64,000 nt of DNA from Argyresthia goedartella (GCA_949825045.1 OX463818.1:30892906-30956905), one strand, 5' to 3'. Shown: positions 20,828-32,452, counted from the stretch's first letter. Notes: generated from the sequence alone by a model not told the origin. Translations and numbers: made by a program.

Positions 20828-21263
20828 AAATAAAAATAAAGAAAAAAATACTTTTTTAAAAACAAGCTTTTATAAAAAAATAACTAAAAAGTTTGAAATA
20901 AATTAACTCCAATAACAAATATATCACATCAAGTTCATTGTAACCTTTAACGATAATTAAGCTTCTTCGTCTACTACAAAATAATTACATACCGTACATA
21001 ATTATATATTTTTAACATTAAAATCTTTACACTTTAATTGTTATATCTTTCCGTTTTTATCACAGTCCCAATTTTATAAATAAAAGCGTGTTTACATTGT
21101 GATAGCGAGAGGAAAAGAAGGTGCTAAATGTTTTTAATCATACCATAAAAAAGTTATAAAGTGATATATTTGTTATTGGAATAAATTTATTTTAAACATT
21201 TAAGTTCATTTTTGATAAAAGCTTGTTTTTAAAAAAGTATTTTTTTCTTTATTTTTATTTTTA
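20828..21263. mobile_element. Fold-back element with ~105-bp inverted repeats
   Basis: The left arm AAATAAAAATAAAGAAAAAA continues to about 20935 through ACAAGCTTTTAT, AATAACAAATATATCAC. The right arm (21150-21263) is its inverse: GTGATATATTTGTTATT, AAAAGCTTGTTTTT, CTTTATTTTTATTT. The central ~210 bp is AT-rich and non-coding. A palindromic MITE is the simplest reading. Confidence 0.75.
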
Positions 21264-21363
21264 ACTTTTAGTATTTTAGTATTTTTAATTCGAGATTTAC
21301 TACGACGTAGTTCGTGGCGCGTAGTGGCGTGTTTCCGTTATGTAGTCCGTAGTACGTTCATAG

Positions 21364-21662
21364 ATGAGGTTGCGTCGTTTAATGACGGAGTTCCTATGGC
21401 CAACTTCCAGCTCCATCATCAGACCCTGGTTACCATCTAGTGTCAAAGTACTCGTCAAGACAAATTAAACGAGCCCAAACTCGATGGGGTTGCGTCGTTT
21501 AATTATGGAGTTCCTATGGGCCACCTTCCAGTTCCATCATCAGACCCTGGTTATCATCTAGTGTCAAAGTACTCGACAAGACAAATTAAACAAGCCCAAA
21601 CTCGATGGGGTTGCGTCGTTTAATGACGGAGTTTCTATGGCCACCTTCCAGCTCCATCATCA
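21364..21662 (+). repeat. 120-bp tandem repeat, ~2.5 units
   Basis: Units begin with GGTTGCGTCGTTTAAT after GATGA/GATGGG at 21364, 21484 and 21604, an exact 120-bp period. Each contains CCATCATCAGA, and the first two contain CTAGTGTCAAAGTACTCG. The third breaks off after ~60 bp and runs into AATTTCAGCTCAATCGGATA with ACAGACAGACAACGGGACAG, a typical lepidopteran repeat tail. Confidence 0.85.
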
Positions 21663-22977
21663 GATCAGCTCTATGTCATAATAATATTGCATTGTCATCC
21701 GATTTATATATGTATGCAAAATTTCAGCTCAATCGGATACCGGGAAGTGGATCAAATTTAACTTGCAAGATTTGATTACCGACAGACAGACAACGGGACA
21801 GGTGAAACTAAATAAAAGCTTGTAATAAAATCGCCTATCTCCGGTAATACGCGAATGTGGTAAAGACGAACTTTGTCCTAGTGGTGAAAGCCCAGTTAGC
21901 GGTCCCATACTGATCCCGGCCGAAGAGTCAAAACTTTGCCTTGCATGTTGGGTCAGTTTTAATGTTAGAGCACAATTACAACATGTTTAGTTTAAGTTTT
22001 AAATTTACTCTCGGAGAGAAATTAAACATTTCATATTAAAAGGAACGTCGAAACGAGACAGCCCTAAATATTTGAATGGCCCGCATATATCGCGTCATTA
22101 TTTTTAAAGCCAGCATTTCGAACTACATCGGACAATTTTTAGTCTCTTCGATAGAGTGATTTATGATGGGGAAATACTCGATTAAATGTGTGGTACGGTA
22201 GACTGCAGCCGCTTACTTACGAAAATGGTGAGTCACATATTGCCTCGTCCTTTTCTCACATTTTTGTGGACCTCTTTACCCAGCGATACACACACGACGT
22301 TTCGCTCTATCGCTTGCCGACTCATTCAGCGATCGGCGGATATACGCAGCGAAATTACGCGCTTACTTTGCTCCAGTCGGCTGCGAATTACGCTCGCTAC
22401 GCCGACGAAGTTCGCCGCTCACTCGACGCTGAGTTTGTGACCGGTTCGCCGAGTCAGTCGGACTGAGGGCAGTCGGCGAACATTCAGCTGCTCGCTGTGA
22501 GCCAAATGGAGACATGCCCTACTTGAAGATGGTAATTCGTACCAGTTTTTGTATTACGCCGGTTTGGCCACTGTCCCTTCGATAATCTGTCGATATGCGA
22601 CCAGAAAAATCGAATCACAGAACTTACAACTATACAAACAAGCGATAATAAACACACATTTATTTATTTAATTTAAGCAAATTTAATAAAAACACGCGCG
22701 GTCGCGAGAAAAAACCTAACATATTTTCTCGGCTGAAAACCCGCACATTCCCTTTGGGCTCAATAAATAAGCATTCCGATGCCAGAACAGGTACAAAGGG
22801 GGAAAATAAATAATCGACACGCGACCTAATGTGCTACATTTGCTATATACGAATTGAATATACGAACCTTCTTTGAACTGGAGCGGTGGAGTCCCCATAT
22901 ATGTAGATTTGCATGAAAAATGGATTGTATGAGCATGTATGCTAAAGCGTACGGGTTTAAATTTTATTAAAGGCTTA
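21663..22977. other. Repeat tail, spacer and G+C-rich patch 22190-22480
   Basis: Bases 21663-21830 are a repeat tail. Bases 22190-22480 are richer in CpG and open in two frames (84 and 92 codons), with recurrent TCGCC/GCCGACT words and GAGTCAGTCGGACTGA near 22450. No domain is recognisable and the two frames exclude each other, so no gene is called. Confidence 0.45.
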
Positions 22978-23220
22978 CAAATCAAATCAAAATCAAATCA
23001 AAAATCATTTATTTCCATAGGATGTTGTTACATCACTTAGATCCGTCATTACATTTTTTTGGGTGAGTTCACTAACACAATGGCGGAATCTGTGGAGAAG
23101 AGCTCACCGAAGAAACTCCACAGTCGTCGCATCTTTTACGTTTCCTTTTTTAAATAAAATATTGTCAAATTACAAAATGAATGCTAATAATATATCGAAA
23201 CAGCCTGTTACTCAAACAAT

Positions 23221-25796
23221 CTATTCCCATGGACATCTGTCCTCTAAGTAATCAGATATCCTTTAGTAACCTTTTTTAAACAATTTCTGTTTTATTATTA
23301 TTTTAAACTTGTCTAAAGGTAAGTTTTTAATATCAGTAGGGACCTTATTGTAATAGCGTATACAATTGCCTTTAAAAGAATTACTAATTTTATGTAGTCG
23401 GCTTACATAAGCAACCAACTTGTCTTTATTTCTAGTATTAAAATTGTGTATATCACTGTACTTCTGAAAATTAGTTATATTTCTTTTTACATACACAAGA
23501 TTGTCATAGATATATTGAGACACAAATGTCAGAATATTGATTTCTTTAAACTTTTCCCTCAGTGACACTCTAGGCCCTAATCTATAAATTACACGAACAG
23601 CCCGTTTCTGCAGAATAAATATACTATTAGCATTCGCAGCGTGACCCCACAATAAAATACCATAGGTCATTAGACTATGAAAGTAACTAAAGTAGACTAG
23701 TCTAGCGGTGTCTACGTCGGTAAGAGCTCTAATTTTTTTAACTGCGAACGCTGCCGATCTCTGTCTGTTCGACAATTTATTTAATAGTAATAAGTAATAC
23801 GAATTTAATACATTTAGTTTTCTTTTCATTAAGTAATAAATTGTTAACAGTAAACCAGTTCACTAAAAACAAGAAAGGACCAAGAATTGAACCTTGCGGT
23901 ACGCCCATACTTATTGAAGACCCAGGTGATCTTTTCCCATTAACATCGACCATCTGAACCCTATCTGTTAGATATGACTCCAGAAGGCCAAGTGCCTGAT
24001 CTTTTACACCATAATGGCGTAACTTCCTGACAAGAGTGTCATGATGGACGCAATCAAAAGCCTTGGATAGATCGCAGAAGACACCTATTGCATCCATTGC
24101 GTCTTCCCAGGCATCAAAAATATTGTCAATTAGTTCAACACCAGCATCGGCTGTTGAACGACCCTTTGTGAAACCAAACTGAGCAATATGAATTAAATTA
24201 TTAAGATAAAAATGACTTTGCAATTGATTAAGTATGAGTTTGACAAATATTTTGCTAAGCGTTGGTAGTATCGATATGGGTCTAAAATTGGTGGGGTTTG
24301 ATGTACTACCAGCTTTGAATAAAGGTATAACTTTACTTAGTTTCATCAAGTCAGGAAACACACCATTATCTATACATTGATTAAATATACAACAAAGGTG
24401 AGGTGCAATACAATCTACAATGGAACTAATAATTTTTACTGATAGACCATGGGCGTCAGCTGTCTTTTTCATTTCCAGGGATTTAAACGCTTTTACAATG
24501 TCTTCATTATTTACGTGCCTAAATTTAAAATCTGTTTTACATTCCTCAAAGTTTTGTTTAAGTATAGATTCAGCAGCAGCGGGAGATGAATTTAAAGACT
24601 TGGTTGTTGAAACTGGAATGTCCGTAAAGAAATTTTCGAAAGCTTTTGCTACTTCTAGGTCTGTACTTAGCAATTGATTATCTATCTTAAGCTTGAAGTT
24701 ATTATGTGTAGCTTTGGCCTTTCCAGTCTCTCTGTTTATAATTTGCCAAGTCGTTTTCATTACATTGCTACTAGATTCAATTTTGTTTTTAATGAAATTA
24801 GATTTAGCTACGGCACAAACGCGTTTAAACATTTTTGAATAACTACGAACATAATCTAGAAAGGCCGTATTTTTGTTATATGATTTCTCTTCATAGAGTT
24901 CATATAATCTTCGTCTGCTCCTATGAATTCCAACTGTCGCCCAATCACTAAACAAAGCTTTGTTATTAACTTTTATAGTTTTTGATTTAAATACCGTATC
25001 ATATTCATTTTTGACAAGGTTAAATACTGAGTTGTACAACAAATTTGGATCGTCACTGTATGGTATTTCCCATAGTTTATCTAAAATATTATTCCTGTAG
25101 TGTTCAAGCCGAGTGTCACTAACAGGCACACATGTAATATCCTCTTTTTGGTCCTTTTTTATTTTAATATTGAATATACCTATCTGACCAGAGTGATCAG
25201 AGGTTAATTTATTGATGACCGATTTGAAAATGGGCGTAATGTCAGTAAATATATTGTCAATGCAGGTAGCAGATGTTGCAGTAATTCTAGTAGGCTCCAA
25301 AAACAGATAGTTCATGTTGTGACATAAAAATAAAGATTTTAATCTAGTACAAATATTATTATCCTCTAACAGATTAACATTAAAATCACCACAAATTATA
25401 AAAAAAAATGTTTTTATCGCTGATTTTAATCAACACTTCATCCATTTTCTTTTCGAATAAATCAAAGGATGAATCTGGTGGTCTGTATACGCTCATTACA
25501 ATAAGTTGTTCAAGTTCAGTACAGGCTATTTCCATGGTACGCTCAACAGACAGGCTCACTATGTCAACTCGTTCCTTATATTTAAAACTATTATTTACAA
25601 GTATTAAGGAGCCACCGCGATCAGCTGTTTTTCTATTGAACGAACTAGCAACGTCGTGGTTATTAAAGTTGAACATGAACTGATAACTCTTTAAAAAGTG
25701 CTCTGTTATACATAAAATATCAATATTATTACAGTTCATGAATAACTCAATTTCCAGTTCTTTACTTAACATGCCCTGTATATTTTGATGAACCAC
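23221..25796 (-). pseudogene. LINE copy B ORF2, RT active site deleted
   Basis: Homologue of copy A ORF2. The endonuclease frame breaks at an extra base in the T-run just before the GDFN motif (near 25401-25409). From 25315 a 512-codon frame resumes. In it, GPFLFLV is followed directly by NWFTVNN. A 138-bp in-frame deletion (copy A 16121-16258) removed 46 residues including FADD. A second deletion (~105 bp, copy A ~16331-16437) shifts the frame after KCIKFVL. A further nonsense change (KKGY then TAA at 23263) lies near the C-terminus. It cannot be a functional reverse transcriptase. Confidence 0.9.
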
Positions 25797-25918
25797 GTTT
25801 AAAATATTCTTACTTTTACATTTTTCATTACTAGTAACTTGATTTAATGGGCAAGATGAAGGTATATTTATACAAATATTAATAGTACTGCCAGAGTTAC
25901 TCTCTGTTGTCCTATGGG

Positions 25919-26478
25919 TTAATTTAAAGAGCTTGGAACAGATTCCAAGGAGTACATGTCATTATTATTACACTGCTCAATAGAAGCAGGCGTTTCATTA
26001 GTCAAAAACTTGACTGAGTTCAAAATAAAATAAGATAGTGACTGTGCTATCTGTTTTGTATAAAACCTAGATAGGTAATACCTATCCTTAGTCAAATAAA
26101 AATATTTTCCAATACAAATATTGGTGTCTATGAAATGAAATTTTTCAGTATGACGACATGTCAATGTGTGTATAAATGTATTATAATCATGTCTTATATG
26201 ATTTTCATGTTGTGACAAAGATTGGCTGAAGGTAAACGCAAACAAGATTATTCTATCTACATTTTGTAAAGAATTTAATTTGGAAAAGTATTTAGTAACT
26301 AGTTTTTTAGATACATTTTCCCTTCTACCAATTAAAATAATTAGGGTGGTTGGTTCTAAAAACTGCGATGACAACACTTTGTTTAATATTTGTGAATATG
26401 TGGCGCCAGGCATACAGTTATTTAATATTGCCTGGCCCACGCGCTGACTAAGTTGTAAACCCATATTTTTTCCAAGTT
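25919..26478 (-). pseudogene. LINE copy B ORF1, C-terminal part
   Basis: The esterase-like C-terminal half of ORF1 (CMPGATYSQIL, LIILIGRREN), open to its stop at 25919 and truncated at the insertion boundary near 26480. It retains the two bases missing from copy A near 13535, so this portion is in frame. Confidence 0.8.
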
Positions 26479-26480
26479 CA

Positions 26481-27342
26481 ATTACCGAATCATTATTTTT
26501 TATCCCAATAAAGGACTACTTAGTATATAACATTGTTACGTTAGGCCTTTTTAAAGATATAACGTTGGCCTTTTTGAAGATATATCAACTTAATTTTATT
26601 GTTTCAGGTCTCAGGATTGCTTCGAGACAAGAGAAAAAGCGGCTTTATAAAAATTAAGGTATATAGGAAGTTGTATCAGATGATGATTTAAATAACTAAC
26701 TTACCGATGTTATACTATTCAGCATTTTGTTCTTTGCTTTGTGTAAAGTCATCCATCCATAATAAGTCATATACCGTGTCACTACAAAAAATATATAACA
26801 TAGTTTAATCTAAAAAAACCGTAAATTCTGTCTTTAAACAAGTCTTGCAAGAAGGTTTTTTTTGTAGTAGACCCAGAATATCCAACTTACATCTTAACCT
26901 GAACTAACTTAAACCCACAAAAGTATTTCACGGGTGCCAGCTCTGTTCCCTGTTCATTTGATGTAATAATAATAACCGTAAAACAACCTCCTTGGAGAGA
27001 AATAATACAAATACATGATAATAACACAAATTATCTTTATTTCAGGTTCTAAAACCCACTTCTATAAATACCTTTAAAGTAAAGATAGGTACACAATTTA
27101 TCAAATAAACTGAATTGTGTTAATAAGAACCCCAATTTTGTATTCACGCGGAACTCCGGTAGGAGTTTTGGTGTGCTTAGAATGTGTTAAGCATATTACG
27201 GTGAGCTAGTGATGAGATAAATTCAAATTAGTCATAATTTTCCACTATTTTATTTTACTAATCAAATTATTACGACAGACTAGTGATGAGATAAATTAAA
27301 TTTCAGTTTGCAATACTACGAGTACATTATATGGGTATGTAC
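26481..27342. other. Spacer without recognised gene
   Basis: AT-rich DNA with no gene or clear repeat. Confidence 0.5.
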
Positions 27343-28004
27343 ATGTTACGGCTAAAGCTAGGTGTGAAACTAAACTTAAGTTTAGCCGGCTAGTCTTAAG
27401 ATTAATTTCGAGCCTCGGCTAATGTCCGAAGTCATGTTCGTTTGCGATAACGGATGTCATCTTTAATAGGCTAGACTGCACATTAGCCGATGCGCTTCGG
27501 TTAATGTTGGACATTAGTTAGCTAATGTTGAAAACGAAGTATTCGTGCGACTGCGGGGAGCGGGGCGGGGTAAGGTAAGGTAGGTAAAACGATAATAAGA
27601 CGAGTATAAGTATTTTTTGTTGTTCTTAAATGTTCAACCTTACACGAAGGATAAAGGGGGATTCGCTTCGCTCACCCCCTTTATCCTTCACCTATATTTT
27701 TTGCCGCAGTGTTTACGGCTACCGAATCATTATCATCACTTATTCCAGATTAAGACGGTAATTTTTCAACATTAGCCTAGGTATATTGAAAAATAAACTT
27801 AAGTTTAGTCGGCTAATGTCAACCATATTTTCTCACCCATCCTTAGCTTCAACAGCGTCTAGGCTAAACTGCATTTTAGCCGGCTAATGTTGAAATCATT
27901 TATCGCAATGAAATTTTTCGGACATTAGCCGAGGCTCGAAATTTATCTTAAGACTAGCCGGCTAAACTTAAGTTTAGTTTCACACCTAGCTTTAGCCGTA
28001 ACAT
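27343..28004. mobile_element. Long-TIR MITE rich in TTAGCCGGCTAA words
   Basis: A ~662-bp element with ~85-bp nearly perfect inverted ends: ATGTTACGGCTAAAGCTAGG, then AACTTAAGTTTAGCCGG, at the left, inverted at 27917-28004. TTAGCCGGCTAA-type palindromic words recur inside on both arms. The centre holds a scrap of MITE H (27605-27725). A direct target duplication could not be fixed. Confidence 0.85.
27605..27725 (-). mobile_element. MITE H fragment nested in long-TIR element
   Basis: Matches 20221-20330 (TGTTGTTCTTA, AACCT, ACGAAGGATAAAGGG, CCCTTCACCTA, GCCGCAGT). It also carries a local palindrome, GGGGGATTCGCTTCGCTCAC followed by CCCCTTTATCC. Its position in the loop of the outer element makes it younger, or an internal part acquired early. 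Confidence 0.6.
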
Positions 28005-28335
28005 ACATAAATACAAATCACTTCCGAGCGACTCGTGTTTGTCGCGCATTTTATCGCGGGTAATGTCAAAACTCACGACCAACTGACACTTCTCAATCCC
28101 GATGAAATTCGCGACAAAAAGATTCGCGCGACTTGCTGGCAAGGCTGAAGATAGGCAAGTGAGACGTCTAAGTCCTATGGTGGGCATGTGCCCGTATGCA
28201 CCACCGACGACTCAACGTTCAAGGTACACTTAAAGTCACTTTCAGTTTCTCGTACGAGAAATGACAGCGCCATTAAGTACATTGAATTGTTTAAGACTCC
28301 AGAGGAAGACACTGGGGTATGCAACACATTTTTAC

Positions 28336-28560
28336 TATAGTAATTCCGGGTTGGCGTTGCAATAGCGGTCATCAACTCCTGTATCATCCACCTCTGTACA
28401 CTCATGATTGGGGTAGCGAAGTATACTTTCTTATTTCGTGCAACGTTTGAAATCACAGTGATTTAGCATATCATGGTAGCGGTCGCCGACCGTTGCCATC
28501 GGCATACTAAGTATGACTTCTACTAATCCGTATAGCCTAATAGACGGAAGCGGAAGTAGG
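28336..28560 (+). mobile_element. MITE family N, copy 1
   Basis: Left end CCGGGTTGGCGTTGCAATAG with CGGTCATCAAC. The interior GGTAGCGGTCGCCGACCGTT is shared with 29937-30172. Right end decayed (CTAATCCGTATAGCC). Non-coding. Confidence 0.7.
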
Positions 28561-29092
28561 CGAGGAGAGTCTCAAAAACGGAGGGTAGTTGGGACGGGTC
28601 GCGATTTGAACCTTATGCCATGCTAGTAAAATTTAAAACGAATAACGGAAAAGTGGCGTTATCTAACGTCGGTGGTATTCAAGAGGTTAAAACATAATGT
28701 TCTTCATACAGATTGCTATATTCTTTCTATGTTATCCAGGTATCAGGTTACATATAAAAATTAATTTCAATAAATAAATTGATCTTATCGTGACTTATTT
28801 GAGTATATTTGAGCAGCTGTCTGTACATTCAGCCAGTAGGCTGCTGGTCACATCTGCTGGCTTGCTAGCTTGGTACGATAATAAAATAATAATAAATATA
28901 AATGTTTATTGTACGATATACGATCTTGGCATTTGTCCATCACTTCCTCAACATTGTCAAGTCAAAAGATGAGACTCAGTATTATGTAAATAACCGCAAA
29001 ATACTTCGTCAAAACTTATCAAAATACTTTCTTTAATGAAAAGGTCAAACTTAACTATATAAACAAACAACCCCAGGACATCTTCCAAGTAT
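28561..29092. other. Spacer without recognised gene
   Basis: No gene or clear repeat recognised. Confidence 0.45.
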
Positions 29093-29224
29093 CCCTAGTA
29101 GAAATCGACACTAAAAAAGACTAAAATTAGGATTAAGACTACCGTAACTCATGCATACTCATACAACATACTAAAAACCAGAACTACATCAAGCTTTACG
29201 ATTTTAATGTCGATTTCTACTGGG
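29093..29224. mobile_element. Small MITE, ~130 bp
   Basis: AGTAGAAATCGACACTAAAA at 29097 is inverted as TTTTAATGTCGATTTCTACT ending at 29221. A 20-bp terminal repeat with one mismatch encloses ~85 bp of AT-rich non-coding DNA. Confidence 0.7.
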
Positions 29225-29420
29225 TTAACGACATTGGTAGCGTTACTTCGCTGCGCAACACAACCTCCTCCACAAGGAAATCCTCTGCATTTAAAAAGAA
29301 TTAGAAGATTAGATTAGATTAGATTTAGAATTTCACTTACACACGTTAGATAATTATAATTATATTTTATAATATAATTCATAGGACAAAATATAAAATA
29401 ATGAATTTTTGTTTGTTTGT

Positions 29421-29580
29421 TCGATCCCCGGCTGGGGATATAGAAGAAAAAAAACCGCAGCTCTTGGATGTTTATGTGCATGACGTCTCTGTTTCTGGTT
29501 CCCACGACACAGGGTATCCTAGTGTAGGGCCGGAAGCAAAGTATGTGCCTGTTAATGTTTATGTTATGTTATGTTTTGTT
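29421..29580 (+). mobile_element. SINE type B, 5'-truncated
   Basis: Begins within the B box (TTCGATCCCCGGCTGGGG). The body TGTTTCTGGTTCCCACGACA, CAGGGTATCCTAGTGTAGGG is well preserved. The A box is gone. A (GATTA)n-like run lies just upstream at 29305-29328. Confidence 0.8.
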
Positions 29581-29936
29581 TTACATCGATACAACCAAAG
29601 ACCCTCGCCATTCCACCCGACCCTTATCAAGAGTTCCGCGAATTATATTCATCTTCTAACTTCGCCACCTGTCGGCCTTTTCCGTGATAATAATAAAAAG
29701 CAAAAACTCCAAACCCAGTGTTTTCATTAAAATTTCTTAATTGCCTTTTTTGAATATACCATCTTTGTTTTGGCACTTCTCGACGGCTTAAGCAACCTTG
29801 TGGTGGAACTTTTGCGGCAGATTTTGATTTCTCAAAGGGTACTAACAAGACCCTTTATTTATTTGAAAGCTTTTAATTTGGTTAATTGATTATGTAATAA
29901 TTAAAATTAACGGTTAGGTTCCCTTTTTCTTTCCGG

Positions 29937-30172
29937 GTATATTTTCGGGTTAGTATTGCAATAGCGGTCATCGACTTTACTCCGTCTACCACTGTATGCT
30001 CATGACTTTGCTAGCGATAGTTATGTTTTGCGTGCAAAGTTCGAAATTACTGTAGTTTAGCGTATCGTGGTAGCGGTCGCCGACCGTTACCATGGTTACC
30101 ATGTATGACTCGGTTCGCAGTAGCAGTCTGGTCAATGACCGCTATTACAACACTAACCCGTATATACTATAG
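29937..30172 (+). mobile_element. MITE family N, copy 2
   Basis: Inverted ends CGGGTTAGTATTGCAATAGC (29946) and GCTATTACAACACTAACCCG (ends 30160), possibly extending to CTATAG outside. An internal near-palindrome GGTAGCGGTCGCCGACCGTT continues ACCATGGTTACCATG. Non-coding, ~220 bp. Confidence 0.8.
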
Positions 30173-30251
30173 ACGGAAGTAGGCTTAAACCAAAATGTGC
30201 TACAGATTTCTATATTTTTTTGTGTTTTATCTAGGCACTCTATCTATCTAA

Positions 30252-30420
30252 CATAGCGTCACGCCTTTTCCCATACGGGCTGGCAGGAGCACAGTTGTGC
30301 TCACATTTAGCTAGTTATTAAATGCGCCATATTGCGTTAGAGGGAGCAAGCCTGTCGCCGCTGCTATGGAAATATGTAGGTTTTCCCACGACGTTTTACA
30401 TCACCGTTAGAACGTCCATA
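30252..30420 (-). mobile_element. SINE type C2 fragment
   Basis: Minus-strand 3' two-thirds of a C2 SINE (ATAGCGTCACGCCTTTTCCC to GTTAGAACGTCC). The tRNA head is missing. Confidence 0.7.
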
Positions 30421-30684
30421 GTTAAGGCTCGTGTATTGGTAAAATGAGCAACTTGATAACGCATCGAAGTTGGCCATTTAACAATCCCATCGCCTTAAGA
30501 TAAAATACTGCTATTAAGCTACCAATTTTCCAGAAATAGGGAGAGACTATGTAGACCTCTACTTGCTACGATCTTGGTTTCTTACTACATCTCTCGCTTC
30601 CTCAATAATTCTAATTTCATATTTTCTTTATTCACCTATGATTTTCTGTATATTATTTATATGTCTGTGTGCAACCAGAAATCA

Positions 30685-30845
30685 TCGGTCAAGTGAGAAT
30701 CTGAAGACACATGCGAAGGGCTGTACCATCGTACAAGAAAAACACAAATATTCACCTCTCTGTATATCTCCAGACGGACATACGGACAGCGGAGGCGTAG
30801 TAATGGGGTCCCGTCTCGGGTACGGAAGGGTTCTTACAAGGGTCA
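30685..30845 (+). repeat. GGTTCCGTAC repeat, short decayed copy
   Basis: TCAAGTGAGAATC at the left, then CAGACGGACATACGGACAGC, GGAGGCGTAGTAATGGGGTC and GGGTACGGAAGGG at the right match the family. Confidence 0.55.
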
Positions 30846-31194
30846 GTGCATTCTCTAATACAACAAGATACCTCTGGAGATCTTGAAATTGCCTTTTGAG
30901 CAATGTAAAAACCATGTTAAGCGACTTTGTCGAAAAAGGGATATATATTACAATTCAAAATTACTTTAATGACTGTATGGGGTTAATCTGGATCAACACA
31001 GACCTTGCTGTTAATAATTTTGTAATTATTTATTGCTGCTTATTAATTATAATAATTCATATTATAATATTTGTATAAGTTAAGCACAAGCAATTTTTAA
31101 AGGCAATGTAAACATCAATTTGTGGGAGATTCTACGCCCTTTCTCTCCCACAGTGGTCCAATATAGAGAAGTGGCCAAAAAATGACGATTGCTA
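30846..31194. other. Spacer without recognised gene
   Basis: AT-rich, no gene or repeat recognised. Confidence 0.45.
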
Positions 31195-31249
31195 AGTAAG
31201 TATAAGTAAATATCTACAGTAATAAAGATATTTGATTGATTGATAAAAA
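31195..31249 (+). mobile_element. LINE 3' terminus, (TTGA)n tail
   Basis: AAATATCTACAGTAATAAAG then ATATTTGATTGATTGAT. The same pre-tail sequence ends the minus-strand fragment at 7815-7885. It lies tail to tail with 31250-31335. Confidence 0.6.
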
Positions 31250-31335
31250 GTAATATCTTAAAAATACTGTACAAGGCGAGCTTATCCCTAGCAAGAGATC
31301 TCTTCCAGCAAACCAATGAAGGATGAGATAGGTTG
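31250..31335 (-). mobile_element. YADD LINE 3' UTR with hairpin
   Basis: On the minus strand: GGTTTGCTGGAAGAGATCTC then TTGCTAGGGATAAGCTCGCC. This is the 3'-UTR motif of 51126-51166. The stem is ATCTCT/AGGGAT with a G-U pair. Confidence 0.7.
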
Positions 31336-32225
31336 ATTGTTGAGTAATAGTTTATACTCCCATAGATGCGCCGACGACGGGCTATTGAGTGCCTGTGTCT
31401 CAACTGACCCAGGCGTTACGCAACGTTGATTTTGTCCTAAAATCAGAGAACGTAATGCATTTTCCACTAGATATAAACCGTCTAATTTAATTCGACGAGC
31501 TGCAAATACCTCCCGAACCCGGCCGGCTGTGCCGTACCTGTATAAACAATGTACAAGCAACAGAACACCGAAGCAGGGCAGCTTAGCGATGTTAATGCCT
31601 TTAGGAAGTACATCCAGATCCAGGTTAGGGGTGGGACGATGTGCTGAAAAGTTTAGTATCGATAACTGGGATCCAGTGGTAGCTGCAAGGTAAAAGCAGA
31701 GTGAATTCTTTGTTAGTCAGATAGGTAGACGATATTATCGACATCGCGGGGAAGACCAGTCCCCTTGTCTCGAACATTCAGTTAAATTAACATTCAACAA
31801 GCTGGATGACTTTGTGTATCTAACTTGATATGTGACATGCAATCAGCACTGCATTATGGCTAGATCAAAGACGATACTGAGTGACTATAAATGTCGTTAA
31901 TAAGTAAGGTAACCAATCAATAATTAATCAGCACGTCTTCAGTATTAAATGTAAGGGTTACATTGTTTCAACACTTTGAAAACAATATAAATAACAACAG
32001 ACATCATCTCAGTTTCAATCATGTCAGTTTCGTTAGCTTCTTCACTTCTCTGCGGGCCGGAAAAGAAAAATATTGACATAACAATTAAGCCAAATTTTAT
32101 GTTGTTGCCCCACAACTGTCCACAATAGAATCTTCAGTCTGGTGACGTCTGTCAAAAAAGTTCCTCAATAGGTGCCGTGCGTCTTTACAGGTTAAGAAAT
32201 CAAAGGAATAGCTATCTATATAGGT
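31336..32225. other. Unclassified stretch
   Basis: A 90-codon minus-strand frame (31288-31560) is continuous with the LINE 3' UTR but shows no known domain. The rest has no recognised feature. Confidence 0.4.
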
Positions 32226-32452
32226 ATCATCATCATCATCATCAGCCCGTGTCATCCCACTGCTGGGCACAGGCCTCTCCCAAAGCACGCCATTCGCTGC
32301 GGTCACCCGCCAGTCTCGTCCACTGCTTTCCAGCCACCTCAACAATGTTATCTGACCATCGGGCCGGTGGTCTGCCCGCTGTTCTCTGTCCTGTTCGCGG
32401 CTGCCACTCTGTGGCTGCCTTGGTCCACCTTCCGTCCTTCCTTCTAACCAAG
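32226..32452 (-). pseudogene. RTE-type LINE ORF, C-terminal scrap
   Basis: On the minus strand a 69-codon frame reads GRWTKAATEWQPR, RTAGRPPARWSDNIV, WTRLAGDRSEWRALGEA and CAQQWDDTG. This is the C-terminal pattern of lepidopteran RTE-type endonuclease-reverse transcriptases (GRPxxRWxDD, DRxxWRxLxEAFAQQW). It is followed by the (TGA)n tail at 32226-32243. Domains upstream are absent. Related scraps: 49511-49735 (-), 54450-54750 (+), 46855-46915 (+). Confidence 0.8.

Larger units (their letters stand above)
22978..26480 (-). mobile_element. CR1-like LINE, copy B, 5'-truncated
   Basis: Inverse, nearly identical copy of 12019-17250. It starts (minus strand) within ORF1 near GAACTTGGAAAAAATATGGG and ends in the same hairpin and (ATTTTG)n tail. 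5' truncation is usual for LINE insertions. It carries several disabling changes absent from copy A, and lacks others that copy A has, so the two decayed independently. Confidence 0.9.

Noticed and set aside
21364..21662. CRISPR-like array
   Set aside because: The units are contiguous 120-bp tandem copies with no unique spacers, in a eukaryotic context.
22186..22466. Two 84-92-codon ORFs near 22.2 kb
   Set aside because: They overlap in different frames, contain simple recurrent TCGCC words and no known domain.
29305..29328. Telomere-like array
   Set aside because: The run is AGATT/GATTA pentamers, not the insect TTAGG repeat, and is very short.
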